The position numbers and the translations under genes were made by a program. The notes under the pieces are model-generated. The model was not told the DNA's origin and did no database searches. It saw only the letters and a program-made list of their open reading frames with translations. A DNA stretch of 64,000 bases from the NCBI GenBank assembly GCA_018907035.1, contig JACCIC010000141.1:520001-584000 (forward strand). The letters run 5' to 3'. This stretch comes from Sycobia sp. Sy_11 (taxonomy: Eukaryota; Arthropoda; Insecta; Hymenoptera; Epichrysomallidae). Below, one piece after another: positions 25,401 through 38,355 of the stretch; the first letter of the stretch is position 1; each line of letters begins with the position of its first letter.

Positions 25401-28400
25401 TCATTCCTTCGTCAGCTGTTTAGTGTTTTGTAACAACACGCGAGTAGTGGCATGTCACGAAAATGAAACAGAGAAATTTTGAGCAACGGTGTGCGATAAA
25501 CTTTTGTGCGAAACTCGGCGAAACAGCGACAGAAAGTTATAAAAAAGTGCTTAAAGTATATGGTAGTGATGGTCTAAGTTGTAGTCAGGTGCTTCGATGG
25601 CATACCGATTTTAAAAAAAGGCTGTGAGAGTGTCAAAGACGAGGCACGGAGAATGAGCAAGTCCAAAGTGAAAAGCATCTAGTATCATCTAGAAAAACTA
25701 TAAATCCAGTATTCTACCGTAATGTGCTTGAAAAATTACGAAAAAGGGTGCTCAGAGTGCGTCCAGAAATCGCGAAGACTTGGGTTCTGCATCACGACAA
25801 TGCTCCCTGTCACAGTGTGTTCAGTGTCTCTCAGTTTTTGGCGTGTAAAGGCATCAAAAATTCACCACCACAACCAACCTATTTACCGGACATGTCACCA
25901 TGCGACTTTTTCCTATTCCCCCATTTGAAAAAATTCGTCAAAGTCGACATTTGAACTCCGTATAAATGCGGGAGGGCACTGCTTTGAAGCAACAATGTAC
26001 CTTAATTTATAAATATACACGATTTTTTAATTTTGTAGCATTACTTAATTGTATGTTCTCGTAATATCTTCATATCGTAATATTTATATAAAATCTTCTT
26101 CGTCAATCACGGTGCATGAAGATTGAAGCTACATTAAATATGTATAAACAGAATTTATGAAAATGTTACATTTAATGTTTATTAACAATACGATCTTCAA
26201 TTTTTAATATTACATGGTGGTTATAGGCATCCGGCAGCATACTAAGTTACTTACTCGTTCTTCATTGACTAGTGCAATCTCGCATTCTAATTCTGTATTT
26301 ACTACATATACTCGTATTTAAAGTTTTTTAAATATATGTTTTTGTAAAAAAATGATAAAAACTGGCAAAGAAAAAATAAAAAATGGGAAATAAATTGAAT
26401 TAAAGAGTAAAAAATCAATCATTACAAAGATTATATATTAAATATTTGAATAAAAACGTGCTGAATGTTCAAGATAAAATTATTTATACTGAGTTAGTTA
26501 GCCTTCTATATTTTAATATTGTAAGTTATGGACTATTTTATAGTATATGATTTTCTGTTTAGTCAAAAATTGGATGCTGAATATTATTTACAATGGTATT
26601 TTTTCTCAAGTTATGTTTAATTTGATACTATTTTTATTTTATTTTTTCTAGTTCAATTTTTGTATTAATATTTTTTGTAACTAAAATATTTTAAAATATT
26701 ATTTTAATTAGATACGGATTAATAAATGATATAGTGTAAGAAGTAAAATATTATAAATTATATTAATATAATTTTTATTAAATTTTAGATTGTGGATCCG
26801 CTTATGTTATTCAGGCTTCAAACAGAATTTGACTGTTTTTTTCTTAGAGCGACCTTGTGCATATTTTCTTCACGTCGCTTGGGAGCTTGGCAATATTTAG
26901 CATCTCTACCGTACTATATAGTATCCCTTTCGACTCTATGGAAAATATTTTACATTTTACATACGGATTCAATTCATAACGATTTTGGTAACTTAGATTC
27001 TATATCAGGTAACTGATCAATAATATATAAGTAACTAATACCTATATCTGTATGTATATATAATGTACAGTAGAATATAATAAAGTAAGAAAACATAAGT
27101 TTTATAATTCAAAATATTATATTTATTATAGAGTGGGAAATAGAATTGAATTCACCAACGATTCGTAAAGAATTTGAAGATAAATTAAATAACCTACCAG
27201 GGGATGAATCATATTTTTTATTAACAACCTTTGCTAGTATGGCAATGTCTAGAAATATTCAAGAATATGAATTTGTTCGAGCTGTAACGATTGATCTTTT
27301 TCAGGTTCCATTTTATTTTATATAGAATAAGCTTATAATCATATTCTTATTATCTTTAACAGTTCTTATTAACTTTAATTCTAATCACCTTTTTTTCTGT
27401 CCTTAACACAAATTTGTCTAGTTGTATAGTATTATTAATTAATAAATATTTTTTTATTGGTCTTACAGTCCAATCAATTTGATTTTATTAATTTGTATTA
27501 TATTATTTATTAATTTGTATATGGGCAATCGACATAAGTACAATTAAATTGTATAATATTATAACTAGATTCTTTATATGAAATTATTGTTAGTCTATTG
27601 TCTCTTAATTTGTCTGAAACAATTTATTTATAGATTGGATTTCTTAATCCAAAGACTCAAGATTCTTATTCGAAAGACGCACGATCACTGTTGTCGAACC
27701 TGACCACGAAATATCCTTCACTCTTGTCAGATATTATATCAAAACTGAAAGAAAATTTTGTGTCTGTTGGGAAGGTATTTAAACAGTATTAATTAGTTAT
27801 ATGTGTATAGATAGAATGTATTATCTTTATAATATAATTTTTATTTTTAGTTAAGTTTGTATTTGTTTACGGAATTAGGTATAAATCTTTGGGTACTCAA
27901 AGATGAAGATTTCAAAATTCTTTCCAATTGGTTACATCGGTATCCTCTTACAGCAACAGAGAATAAATTAGCACGATTAATAATCACACATTTAAATTGG
28001 GGATTCGATAAGTAAATAACTTACTAAATTATTTAAAATTTTAGTGAATAAATACTCTTGAACTTTAATTTTAGTTTTCAGAATTTATATTTACCACTGG
28101 ATCTTCACCGAAAAATGGCATTACTAATTGTTGAACTTGTTTTAAAATATATCTCTGAAAATACTCCAAGTCCAACAGCTTCGATTCTTTCTGAAGGAGT
28201 AAAACAGGTAATATCTAACTTTATATAAATGAGAAGCATTTTTTATTCTAAAATATTTGATGTTTAAAACCATATATTTTATGTAAACAATTTTGGAATT
28301 TGTCAGTTGGCTAATATCAGAATTTTGCAGAAAATCGTGTTCTATTTTGTTGTCAATACTTTTGTACTCGATTATTTATTTATTTGTTTATCATTTATAT

Positions 28401-31400
28401 ATTTATTATTATTTTCCCAAATAAAATAAAATTTTTACAGTTACAATTTTATTATTATTATTATTAAATACGGAGGTGGGCCTAGCGGACCTTTCGCGGG
28501 CAACCTTTCGCGCTCGTTCCTACAGGGTGACCAATTTTAATCGGCGCAGCTGGATTACTCGCAATCTAAGCCAGATAAGGCAACATGGTTCTGACAAACG
28601 CTGTAGAAGACAAAGGAGGCAACACAATATGGCTAAAATTTTTTACCTTGAACTTGCCCTTCAAGGTTATTTCAACGTCAAAGTGATTTTTTAAAATGGG
28701 AATACCTATTTTTGATCTCGGATTCGGAAAGAGCGGAAAATTTTACGTTTAAAATCATATTGAGAAAATTTTTTTCAAGGTCAACTCAGACAGGCTAACC
28801 AACCTTAACACTGATATACCGCATCCCCACATAGCCTTACAAATCTTATACAAATATTGCTTGCTTGGAGGTATATTGATAAAGTTTGTAAGGGTATGTG
28901 GGGATGCGGTATATGAGTGTTAAGGTTGGTTAGCCTGTCTGAGTTGACCTTGAAAAAAATTTTCTTAATATGATTTTAATCGTAAAATTTCCCGATGTTT
29001 CTGATCCGGGATCATAAATAGGCGTTCCCATTTAAAAAAATCACCGACCTTGAAATAACATTAACTGTTTGGCTTAGATTGCGAGTAATCTAGCTGCGCC
29101 TATTCAAATGAGTCACCCTTATAAGGTTTGGTCGCGATCCTTACTTCCATAGTTATTTAATTTTCAATTCAAATTTATTTCAAATTATAACTTATTCAAT
29201 AAACCTTTAAAAATTCAGTTGATTATTTTATCAACTAAACTCTCGATATTTTGTATGAATATAATTATTAATTATAAACAATTTTTATGAATTTAGTTCA
29301 AGGTCAAAAACTAGCCCTATTGTGTCGCCCCCTTTGCCTTCTACATCTTTTATCAGAACCACTTTACCCTATCTGACTTAGGTTGCAAGTAATCCAGCTG
29401 TGCCGATTAAAATGGGTCACCCTGTATAAAGGCTAACAGCCACTGTAATCGGAATGCATCCCAGAATGAAAGTATTCCAGTCTTCATGCTAGACTCAATG
29501 ACCTCAGCATTCAAAGAGGCAGTATCCAGAAATCTGCAGCCTTGTTGCCATAATAAAAATAGCCTGATAAATGAATTAAAAAAATGTTTTAAAAAATTGA
29601 AGCATCGTTTGCAGAAAATTTGATAGTTTTTTTGGTTCTCTCTTGTACATATATTTAACAGGGCAAATACTTTTGTTTAAGTAAAAAAAATTGTCCAAAT
29701 AAGCGTTCATGAATGAAGACAACTACTTCAGCGTTATTGTAGTTGCATAAATATACGCTTTAAATACACTAATCGTCACCTTAACGTTTTCGGTGAAAGC
29801 GCGGCCATTTCAAATTGTAACTTACGCTTGGTTCGGGCTGCAGATAAAAAAGCTCTACTCCGATGTGATCTTTGAGACGCTGCCTTTAATTAATCCATTT
29901 TTCATTTTTTTTATTTAATCCTACGCAAACCTTATAGTTTTATACAGCAATACAGTGTCATATGTTTACATATATTTATAGATATGGTTATAATTACAAT
30001 ATTGTTAAAGCTATTTATATTTTCAGTTTACATTTGTGAAAGAAGGAACATACTCGCTTACAGGCTTCAATATTTGGCACAGTATAATGCTGTTTGTAAT
30101 GGTATTTGTAAATTAATGTTCTGTAGATCATTTATCAATTTTTGTCTATGGGAATTCTAAAGCGGTCTTTGGTATAGAACATAATTTACATCTTCCACTT
30201 CGCGTCCGTACTTGGAATTTGCACTTTCAACCATATTTACTCGGTTTAGCGAATATGGCAAACTATAGTGATTGGCTTTAATTCTGTTTCTAATTGTGAT
30301 ATCTTGTCTTGAAAAATTGAAATACTCTTACCAGGGTTTCCTACGATTCGTACAATACAGTTCAAAATAAATTTTACTTTTTATAGCGCTGTCGAGTACA
30401 CATATATTTTTTGTCTCGCTAATCGCGTATTTTTTAAAACTTTCTCGGAATTTAGTGGAAGGAATTTTCTGGATTTCTGAAGGTAGTAAAGTATTTGATT
30501 TCGCGAGTCTGTCGACTTCATCATTGTCTGCTATGCCAATATGAGCAGAAATCCATATAAACTTTATGCACGTATCCCGTTCCTTGGTTACATTTAGGAA
30601 GTTTTTTTTAATTTCCAATATATATATATATATAGATTTGTCTTTACGCTGGTCTAGTTGAGTTGAATGATAATACTGCGCTAAGAGTGTCTGAAAATAT
30701 ATTAATATTTCTATTTCTACATATACCAGCTATATTTATATCATCATTTAAAACAATGCATTCAGCTTTAAAGATTCAGGTGCTACGCCTTTATTTGTTT
30801 TGCTGCCATCTGTATAAACAGATAATGCATTGCTTTTTTTAAATAGATCGTTAAGCGTTGTTTGGGGGTTACGAGCAGATTTGAGCTTTTTACAGATGCT
30901 ATTATTAATCGGAATGTACAACATACCTACATTGTAATCATGACAATATATATTAAATGTAGGATAGGAATTTATTGATAAACTTTATCGATAGAAAATT
31001 TTAGACATTGGTTTAATATTGTGTCCGTTTGCTTTGATTTTTTTAGCGTGTCAAAATATTTAATAACTTCGTTACTAGTTTGTGAATTTCTGTTAGATAA
31101 GATTTTAGAAAATAAATTATTACTCAGCTGTTGATTGTGATGCATGACTGTAGTTAGTTTTGATTCCGCTAGTATAATATTTTTAGGAGTGGTTATTCGA
31201 TACCTTAATGCTTTCCTAATTGCAGTATACTGAACTTTTTCTAATTTTGAAGCCGTGTTTTAGTTATGGAGTAAGAAAAGAACCTGACATATTCTATTTT
31301 AGATCTTAAACAACTTTTATAAATGGTGCATAATGTTATAGGGTCAGCTCCCCATCAAGTACCATACAAAAATTGTGTTCGCGAAAGTTTCGCTCCGTAC

Positions 31401-31967
31401 ATATGTATGAATATAACTGGCGATGGATATTTCCCATAATAATAATAAAACGAAAAAGAGAGATATTTAAAGACCATACTAGAAAAAATCTTTGAAAACG
31501 TTTATGTCGATAAACCCTCCAAGTTTATATTCGGCACTTACGGAGTTGGAGAAGCAGATGCGCCGCCCGGCGTAGGCGGAGTGGTTGTCGACCGCCCTCA
31601 GGTACCTGCGTGACCGTGTAAGACTATCCGCGCGGACTTCACCTGGTAACCAGACTTCCTGTAAAACCCCTATTGGACCTCAGCTAAGAAGCGTAAGAAA
31701 AGGTTCATAAGGTTTTCGCTGAGAGTTGGAGAAACAATTCATTCGTCTTTCTGACACCGTTGTATTAAGTCACCCTCGAAGTTCTTAATCGCTTTAGATT
31801 TGTGCGTTCGAGTTACGATTGCGTTTGTGTGTTTCTGTGCCATCTGTAATTACAACATAGAAAGATTTAGTGTCAATTCTTGCGAGTTCAGGGACGCTCT
31901 ACAACAGGAGTAGGGACGGAGAGATCCGTTGCGCTGCTAGAGGACGACGTGGTTCTCTGAGATGCTG

Positions 31968-32035
<68 letters not shown>

Positions 32036-35000
32036 TGCCCTCAGATCGGCAACGTCGACGGCTTCGCGGTTTTGTGTCCGAGACGTCGGAACTGCGAAAC
32101 GCCTAGGAAAAAAGATAATACTTTTCTACGCGTTTGTGTGTATTCATTGAACGTCTACCTGAAAGCGAGTGTCGCCGATCAGCGTATGGCCATGTCTCAC
32201 TAAGTTCCAGACTACGTATGTTAGATAATACACCGCGTTAGTGCATTAATTTATCCGTGTATCGTCCGCGACGATTATTGTGTAATTAGCTTTTGTTTTG
32301 TTACTGTAGCGATTATCACGGTATTATCACATGTATAAATATTCATTGTTATAATTTAGTTAATGGTATTTAAAGAGCTTTTCCCCCATTCAAGACTGCG
32401 ATTTTTTATGCAGGCTAAATATCATTATATTAATTTTCTCTTTTTTTCTTAAGTTTAATAAAACTTTTAGAAAAAAATCCGACAAATTTCTTGTTCATTA
32501 CATGCTCATTTCCTAATTCTATTAAATAAGAATAATTCTATTCACGTGTCGAAGGTAAACTTCATTTCTTTTTTATAATTTTTATAATATCAAACAAATT
32601 GGATTACGTTAATAGCATTTTACACGATTTCATAAGTTCATTATTTTGTTGCTTAAATGGAAAGCTTATAGCCGAACCTTATTCCTAAGAAACGAGCTGT
32701 CTCACTAGATTTTGTTGCGTAGCTTCCTATTTTAATTTTTGTCACTCCTGGTGCTACATTTTTTCTGTTGAAATGAAGTAATTTCGTTTTATTTGGAGCT
32801 AAATCCAGTCGTATTTCAGTCAGATTCTTTTGTATACTTAAAATGATTCTTTCAATAAAACTGTTGTTAAATAATGACGGGATTGGATAATCAACAATCA
32901 AATAAAGTCTAAATGTAACATTTACTCTTACAATAGGAACTGTTGAAAAAATCGTACAGAGTTACTCAGGAAACACTAGTGAAAAGCCTAAGAACAAAAT
33001 ATAATTAACACAATACTGTAATTTGAAGAAACTAAGTAAAACTAAATAAAGTTATAATTTTATGCTGCTGATGCTTTCGGCTCGGTGGTTCCATATGAAG
33101 TGAAGTGCGTTTACTGTACTTCTATGCGGGGAGCGTCAGCGCTCTGGCAGGTGCTGGACATTAGGTAGATTTTCTCTCTACCGGAGATCTCTTGGCGTGA
33201 CAGGTTCGAACATACAGTGTATCGTTGTACCATGTTATTATTACAACAAAAACTTTGAGCTTTTTGAGAGAAAATAATTTAATTGATATTGCTATATCAT
33301 CTACAAACTGATAGATATTAATATCTTTCGGGATATTTACAGTAACTCTGGCAACGTATAATATATATAGCAGAGGACTCAATACCCCCCCTCGTGGTAC
33401 ACCTTGATATACTCTCCGAGAATGATCTGGGTTTAAATTATTTCTATGTATAAACATTTCGTGCATGAAAAATTTTACAAAGTAAATTATATTATCTGAG
33501 ATACCTATGTTCGCAAGTTTTTTAATTAATATATCTATATTAACATTATCGAACGCAAATTGAACGTCAAGAAAGACAGCAAGCGCTTGTTTCTTTTCTA
33601 AAAATGTCTCTTCAATTTATAGTTTAAAGCTAACTAGATTATCTGTACAAGAATGTCCTCTCCGAAATCTCTTTTGACTATGTGAAATAAAGTAATTATA
33701 TTCCAGCCACCACTGAAGTCTATTTTTAATTAGACTTTCTAAGAGCTTACTCAAACACGATGTTAGAGCAATTGGTCGACAATTATTACCGCTATTTTTA
33801 GGGATGATATGGATAAATGCATGTCCCCAGTTTATTGGATAATCCTTTGTTCTATACATTTCATTATAAATATTTAATAAAATAATCTTATATTTATTTG
33901 GTAACATTTTTATTATATAAAAATCAATATCGGTACTCAATTCCACATAGTCAAATTGCAAACCGAAAAATTCATTTGTTCAGCACGTAGAATATGACTT
34001 TGGGTTTGTTTGTACCCATGGAGGGCTAATTTTACTTATTACTTCATCGATCAGTTTTTAGGTCTGCAAATTTTGACTCGTGTGTGTAGGTGTAGTAGCC
34101 TTTACCCATTTGTTTTTAAAGATTTTAGTTTGATTGCAACCGTAATTTGGATCGGTTTTAAAATTAAGTGATTCAACAAATTTTTTGTAGCATTCGATTT
34201 TATTTTATCTAAAAACCCTTTTGCATTTGCAACATATTTTTTACATTCAATTAAATCTATAAGATTACCTGTAAACTGCTATTTTTTATATGAGGCACGT
34301 CTTAGTCTCTTTATTTTATCGCATTTGCTATTCCACCATCGAACTGGATTCCCTCGATCGGTTTTATCTGTAAAATTATGTTTCTGAGGGGTAGCCCATT
34401 TTATCGCATCAGTTACGGTTTTAACGAAATGCTCATATTTAAGGCGTGTACAATGCTTGTCATAATATTGCTTATATTAATAGTGTTGTGAGAGTACAAT
34501 AATTGCCGTAGAGGCGGTGAAGAAGGACTTGCTTTCAATATTCCTGACTACAGAGAACAAGAAGTGAAAAAATTTCTTTTCTCTTCACAATGACGACTAA
34601 ACAAAGTATGCCATACTCCCAAGTAGTATAAAAGAACAGATTTCCAACCAATAATCAAGCTATAATTTTGGATGCAATTGAAGGACTCTCCGTATAAAAA
34701 TACACGATTCCAGTTGCTAAATTAATTGACCTGAAAAATGTACTTAAGTAGCAAGGAGATAGCTGGTAGCCTTACAGAAAACAGAGTAAGAGAGTAATGT
34801 TAGGTAAGAGAGTAATGTTATCGAATATTTGCCCTATATTTCCGCACGAATTCTTAGAAACTGAAATCGCAAAAGTAAATATCAAGCCGATCTCAACTAT
34901 AACAAGCATCAGAACGAGGTATAATGGAACCTGGATTTGCACACATACTAAGCTTTCGTAGGAAAATGTATGTAGAACCCGAAGATATTGAAAAACTGCC

Positions 35001-38000
35001 AGAGTCATTACAAATTAATTATGACAATACAGTTTATTGGATTTATCTGTCAACTGAGAAAGTAACGTGCTACCTCTGAAAGAAAGAAGGGGACCTAGCT
35101 CGTCATTGTCAACTAAATGAGATGCCCTCACATAATATTAACCAACATGAAATACGGTCAGCTTTAGACACTAATATTCAGTCGATAATAGATGCAGAAA
35201 AAAGTGAATCTACAAATAAAAACAGAATGAATACTACCATTAATCACTGGCAAAAGGGCACTTTGAGACAACACTTCAGAATAAAGCCAAATAACAAAAT
35301 GCACTAAAAGTAATAGTATTAAAAGGAAAACAATGAAGAAAAGGAAAATAGATCCAAGTATTATTGAAGCAGAAATTGAAGACAATTACAGCTTGCTAAA
35401 AATTTTGTAGTGAGAAATAATAGTATATTTCCAGTATTATTCGATAATCTTGTGCGACTAACTTCAGAAAGGTATAATAATTCTAGAATTCGAGAGACTA
35501 CCTTAAAATATGCACGCCTTAAAATATACGACCTTATAATTTAGAAGCTCTAGATTTGATGCTGTTTAAAATCTATCCTCTTATTTCGATTCGATCATTA
35601 AAAACAAAATTCATAAAATTACGTAAGTATCTAAAAAATACAAAGAGTGATGATGAAGAAACAGAAACGATTACATTTGAAAGTGAAGAAATGAGTTCTG
35701 TAGATGAATAATTAATATATTTAATTCATTAATAGTTTCACTTATACATAAAAACAGCGGCTTAAGAATAGTCTTTTAGAAGACACGAAGTTTTATGCAG
35801 AGGCGCGGAGATATTGAAATATTGATAAAAAATCGTTGGATTTATGTATATGCGTAGAATCGTGTCTAACGGAGAAACACAAAACTCAATTTCCAGGATT
35901 TGTTACCTTCAGGAAGAAGAGAACTCGCTTTTTTGAAATTAAAAATATCGTTATGCATGTGATATTTCTTTAGAGATAATTGAAATTCATATTAAAAATG
36001 TTTATCCTCCTCTCGATTTAATTGTTTCTTATAGATTCCCAGGAATCAATCTCTTGCAAGAACAGTGGAATGCGGTCCGACATTTCGAGCATTTAAAATA
36101 AATTAAAATTTAAGGGTGGTGGGCGCAGTCGGCTTATACTACACTCAATGAATATAGATTCTTTTTTAAATTTTTATTCAATTTAATTTTTATTATTTAG
36201 TAGTAATTTCTATTTCATGTTCTACGGGGGTGATTATAAATCACGGCAGTCTAGTAGAACTGTAGTAGACTTGTAGAACATAAATATCTGCAAAATTCTG
36301 CAAGCAACACGAATATTATTATAATAAAAACAGCTGATAGATTCATTACTTTAAAAACTTTGCCGTTAAAATATGTATATTCGATTAGGTTGTTATATTT
36401 TTTGGTCATTTTTCTTGATTAATTATATCTAGGTTTCATCTATAGTGCGACCTCAAAGTTGCGAGCAAATATTTACAATTTGGGCATGGAATACTTTGGC
36501 ACAATTACGACTTCATCAACTTGAACAATCAGAAGCTCAGAGTCAGCATGCAATATCCAATCCAAGGCAGGCGTTCACTTGTATACCAAACATTGATTCA
36601 GATGCTAATTTGGAAATTCTAGATGTTGGTTTACGCAATAAACAGCCAGTTGCTTGCTATGTAGCTGTAAGAATGACGATGTATGGACATTCCGTACCAT
36701 TAATTTGTAGCAAGGGCTTTGAATTATTACAGGTACATAACACGCTTGTAAAAATGCAGCGGCCATTATAATAGTTTAACCTTATACTGTAAAAAATATT
36801 TAAAGCTTATAACAATTGAAAAATATCGATTTTTATAAATTTCTATAAATATAGTAATTAATTGTTAATTAAGGGGGTTATACTGGTATTTTAATATTTA
36901 TAGGAGGAAAGTGGTGTGAAAAGTAATATTAAATCAATCATTTAAACTATTTTAATACACAATGTTTTCTTTACCAATCACTACACGAATAAGTTAGAAT
37001 CAGATTACATATCATCGGATTAACTTATGATCTACGATATAAAGAAGCAGAATTTGTGTATCATCACCTATCGCGCCAAAAGTATTGTACCGATTTCATT
37101 AAAACTGGAAATATAAATGCTCTATTAGTTTTGCAGGAATATAAGCTATATTGTTTATTAAAAATGATCGTACTTCAGTATATTATCACTGTATGATTTT
37201 TAAACCACGTTGTTACTGCAACCCCTAAAATCCCATGAATCATAAGTTAGTTTCCGCGGTGAAGATGCCACATAGTTGAATAGTTTACTAATTTACATTT
37301 GAACGATTTTAGTAGTCAGGCTGATACCAATTGGTCTAAGGTAAAGTAATGCTCTTAAAGTAATGCAAAGGAATAGATCATTCAATTGCGATCTTTTTTC
37401 TTTTATAGAAATAGGTGTATTTGTGAGAGTATTATGTTATTAATCTTTGATTTACTATCTTCTTGTTTTCAGCCATTCAAATAATTCTCTACAGTTTTTT
37501 TACTTTTAATTAAATCATTAAACAATTTTTATATGAGCTTTTTAGCAAATAGCTTATTTGTTCCGATATAACTTAATAAATTCAATCTATGATCAAAAGA
37601 TTCTAATTTTGTATCACCCTGGAGATTATAGGTATATCTAATTATAGTATTTGGAAGTCGCTCTGATTTAGTTCGCAAATATTCTGTTAAATAATTGCAT
37701 ATAAAATAAATAGAATCAAAATGAGGAATAATGAGTGCATTTGCTAGCTGTGTTTTAACTTAAGAGGATAAGTATTTACATTGAAACTCTAGCTAGTATA
37801 AGATATCAAATACCGTAGATGAAATACGAGCAACATGATTCTTTCACGTAAGGTCGTCATGTTATGTAACTCCAATGAAATAATCGAACCATATATATTG
37901 ATACAATCTAAAAAAACATTTGAAAAATTTTTTAGAACTTCATAATTATGAGAGAAAACTGACTTCTTGATGGGTATATAATGTTGTATGGAAGCTATTA

Positions 38001-38308
38001 ATAAAACTTTCGTTTTCGAGATATTGGTGACCTCATTTCAAGAGGTCCATTTAACAACAGTCTCCATATCCTCATTCAGTTTTCTGATACCTGCATTTAC
38101 TTCTGAAGCATTACATTGAAGATAGATTTGCAAATTATCTACAAAACTCATGCATGTGGTTCGCCAGTGATTTCATACTGATAATAATCAACTTATATAA
38201 ATTTAAAAAAAAGATTGGACTTGGCGTAGATCCTTCGCGAACACCTGATGGAATAGAAAATAAATCATTTGTATTTGTAGTATTATCAAAGAAAGTGAGA
38301 GACAGAGT

Positions 38309-38355
<47 letters not shown>

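Noticed and set aside
31870..32150. ORFs of 60-80 codons over the CT run
   Set aside because: They are Ser/Leu translations of a microsatellite with no conserved domain.
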